Assembly: GCF_038051925.1 (NCBI RefSeq)
Contig: NZ_CP150634.1
Span: forward strand, 2,674,300-2,738,299
Reading direction: 5' to 3'
DNA length: 64,000 bases
Origin: Methylotuvimicrobium sp. KM2
GTDB lineage: Bacteria; Pseudomonadota; Gammaproteobacteria; Methylococcales; Methylomonadaceae
Notes under the pieces: generated by a model
Seen by the model: the letters and a program-made list of their open reading frames with translations, nothing else
What the model was told of the DNA's origin: nothing
Database searches by the model: none
Made by a program: the position numbers and the translations under genes
Part shown: positions 62,118-64,000 of the stretch, one piece after another
Layout: the number at the start of each line of letters is the position of its first letter
Numbering within the stretch: position 1 is the stretch's first letter

Positions 62118-64000
62118 CTTCCTCCTAATTTAACCCACCGCAGACGGTTGGCATTCATCACCACTGTGACCGACGACATCGCCATCGCTGCGCCAGCGAT
62201 CATCGGATTCAATAAAATACCGAACAACGGATACAACAAGCCGGCCGCGACCGGAATACTGATCGTATTATAGAAAAAGGCGCCCAACAAATTTTGTTTA
62301 ATGTTGACGACCGTCGCCTTAGATAATTCGATCGCTTCGGGCACTTTCATCAACGAACCTTGCAAAATAACGACATCCGCGCTTTCGATCGCGACATCCG
62401 TCCCGGTACCGATCGCGATACCGACATCGGCTTGCGCCAGGGCCGGCGCATCGTTAATGCCGTCACCGACCATGCCGACCTTTTCTCCTCTCTCTTGTAA
62501 TTCCTTGACGACGGCGGCTTTGTCCTGCGGCAACACTTGCGCCCTAACTTCGGAAATACCGGCCTGACCGGCAATCGCTTTTGCCGTAACGTCGTTATCG
62601 CCGGTCACCATAATAATGCGTATGCCTTGCTCTTTAAGCTGTTTAATCGCTTGTTCGGAATCTTTTTTAATCGGATCGGCCACCGCGACAATACCGGCGA
62701 TTTCATTATCGACAGCTAACAGCATCGGTGTTTGCCCCTGCTTCGACAAAGCTTGCATTGGCTCCGAATAAGCTGCGCAATCGACGTCTTTTTGCGCCAT
62801 TAGCGCGGTATTACCGAAATATACCTGACGTTTATCGATTTCAGCACAAACACCGTGGCCTGCGACGGCTCGAAAACGCCGCGCCCGAGACGGTTTGATA
62901 CCGCGTCGCTCCGCTTCGGCCAAAATAGCTCCCGCCAAAGGATGCTCGGAACCCGATTCGATACTGGCGGAGATTTGCAGCACTTGTTCTTCGGAAAAGC
63001 CGTTCACTGCCTCGATTGTTGAAACCGACGGTTTGCCTTCGGTCACCGTGCCGGTTTTATCGAGAATCACACAAGTCATCTTACCGGCCGTCTGCAAGGC
63101 CTCCCCATTGCGAATCAAAATTCCCATTTGTGCCGCGCGTCCGACCGAAACCATGACTGAAATCGGGGTCGCCAAACCCAATGCGCAGGGACAAGCAATC
63201 ACCAACACAGTCATCGAAGTGACGAAAGCGTACCCAAGTGACGGTTCGGGCCCCAAACCCAACCATATAAAAAATGTGAGTATTGACAAAGCGACAACGG
63301 TCGGGACAAAGACACTCGAAATTCTGTCGGCCAAACGCGCGATATCGGGTTTGCTGCCTTGCGCCTGCCGCACGCTTTTAATGATCTGAGCCAACGCGGT
63401 ATCGCGTCCGATTCGCGTCGCCTTAAAAATAAAGCTACCTTTTTGATTCATCGTACCCGCGGCAACCGATGAACCTTCCGTTTTTTCGACCGGCAAGGGT
63501 TCGCCGGTCAACATCGATTCGTCGACGGTCGAGTGCCCTTCGGTCACCGTTCCGTCCACCGGAATTTTTTCACCGGGGCGAACACGCAAGATTTCGCCGA
63601 GCCCGACATCGTGAATCGGAATATCGCTTTCCTTGCCTTCACGGATGACTCTTGCGGTACGCGGTTGAAGCCCGATCAATTGACGAATCGCACCCGAGGT
63701 TTTGCCGCGCGCCAAAGTTTCCAAACCGGAACCTAAATTAATGAACGCCAAGATAATTACGGCCGCTTCAAAATAAGCATGCTTGGCTAACGACGGCAAG
63801 GCATCGGAATAATCGATCACAATCGATGAATACAACCATGCCGAACCGGTTCCCAGAGCAATCAGCGTATCCATGTTGGCCTGACCGTGAGACAACGACT
63901 TGATCGCACCGCTATAAAAATGCCAGCCTGAATAAATCAAAATACCCAAGGTCATCAAGGAAAGCTGCGGCCAAAACCATTGCCCGGCTTCGGAACCGAT
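62114..64000 (-). CDS. copA: Copper-type P1B ATPase (CopA family), cut by the right window edge
   Basis: The frame is open to base 64000, so the N-terminus lies outside; 628 residues are visible. They show the metal-site helix [18 protein letters not shown], the phosphorylation site [13 protein letters not shown], the [11 protein letters not shown] motif, [18 protein letters not shown], the hinge [20 protein letters not shown], and the last two helices with [11 protein letters not shown] and [16 protein letters not shown], which carry the Tyr-Asn and Met-Ser-Ser metal ligands of Cu(I) exporters. [20 protein letters not shown] segment opens the first membrane helices. It should export Cu(I) from the cytoplasm. 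It is co-transcribed with the lipoprotein gene. Confidence 0.95.
   Translation of the reverse strand: MGSEAGQWFWPQLSLMTLGILIYSGWHFYSGAIKSLSHGQANMDTLIALGTGSAWLYSSIVIDYSDALPSLAKHAYFEAAVIILAFINLGSGLETLARGKTSGAIRQLIGLQPRTARVIREGKESDIPIHDVGLGEILRVRPGEKIPVDGTVTEGHSTVDESMLTGEPLPVEKTEGSSVAAGTMNQKGSFIFKATRIGRDTALAQIIKSVRQAQGSKPDIARLADRISSVFVPTVVALSILTFFIWLGLGPEPSLGYAFVTSMTVLVIACPCALGLATPISVMVSVGRAAQMGILIRNGEALQTAGKMTCVILDKTGTVTEGKPSVSTIEAVNGFSEEQVLQISASIESGSEHPLAGAILAEAERRGIKPSRARRFRAVAGHGVCAEIDKRQVYFGNTALMAQKDVDCAAYSEPMQALSKQGQTPMLLAVDNEIAGIVAVADPIKKDSEQAIKQLKEQGIRIIMVTGDNDVTAKAIAGQAGISEVRAQVLPQDKAAVVKELQERGEKVGMVGDGINDAPALAQADVGIAIGTGTDVAIESADVVILQGSLMKVPEAIELSKATVVNIKQNLLGAFFYNTISIPVAAGLLYPLFGILLNPMIAGAAMAMSSVTVVMNANRLRWVKLGGR

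Overview
The window looks like chromosome of a free-living gammaproteobacterium. It has moderate GC, FAAL/NRPS genes, a TonB receptor, many c-di-GMP proteins, an anaerobic-type cobalamin operon, a Leptospira-type citramalate synthase and a very high load of short palindromic repeats. This fits an environmental genome such as Methylococcales, but no methane or methanol gene is present, so that placement is only a guess.

Region 1 (1-24258, all on the minus strand) is a nonribosomal peptide cluster with a pyoverdine-like layout. In transcription order it encodes an MbtH protein, an Sfp-type phosphopantetheinyl transferase, an FIH-like JmjC/cupin hydroxylase, a 3477-aa NRPS (FAAL-ACP-C-A-PCP-E-C-A-PCP), a TonB siderophore receptor, a PepSY inner-membrane protein, a second NRPS (C-A-PCP), a stand-alone thioester reductase, a sulfotransferase, a CapA-type metallophosphatase, the N-terminal stub of a PvdE/SyrD-like ABC exporter, and a penicillin-acylase-family protein cut by the window edge. 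Adenylation residues read from the sequence suggest Asp and Dab for modules 1 and 2; the third is not recognised. The inferred product is an acylated Asp-Dab-X peptide released as an aldehyde or alcohol, probably a siderophore made as an acylated precursor. Several of these genes carry short palindromic repeats inserted in frame.

Region 2 (24259-25698) is non-coding. It holds a MITE-like element with a target duplication, GC-rich hairpins, a cobalamin riboswitch and a long fold-back element. Region 3 (25699-36476, plus strand) is the cobalamin operon: cbtB, cbtA, cobB/cbiA, cobM, cbiX, cobH, cbiD, cobL, cobI, cbiG, cobE, cobJ and a [2Fe-2S] ferredoxin. It follows the early-cobalt (CbiX/CbiD/CbiG) route, with CbiG split in two and a ChuX/HutX-like haem-utilisation domain fused to CobJ. 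Beyond it lie a complete IS4-family element (36956-38233, 20-bp inverted repeats, 10-bp target duplication) and cysG, which supplies precorrin-2.

Region 4 (40235-64000) holds a hybrid sensor kinase, a citramalate synthase/LeuB-like pair (threonine-independent route to 2-oxobutyrate), a cytoplasmic GH13 amylase, three c-di-GMP proteins (an HD-GYP sensor interrupted by an in-frame stop, an active-looking diguanylate cyclase, and a GGDEF-EAL protein with both active sites lost), a lipoprotein and a copper P-type ATPase cut by the right edge. Two dispersed repeat families fill most gaps of this region. No tRNA, rRNA or CRISPR array was recognised.
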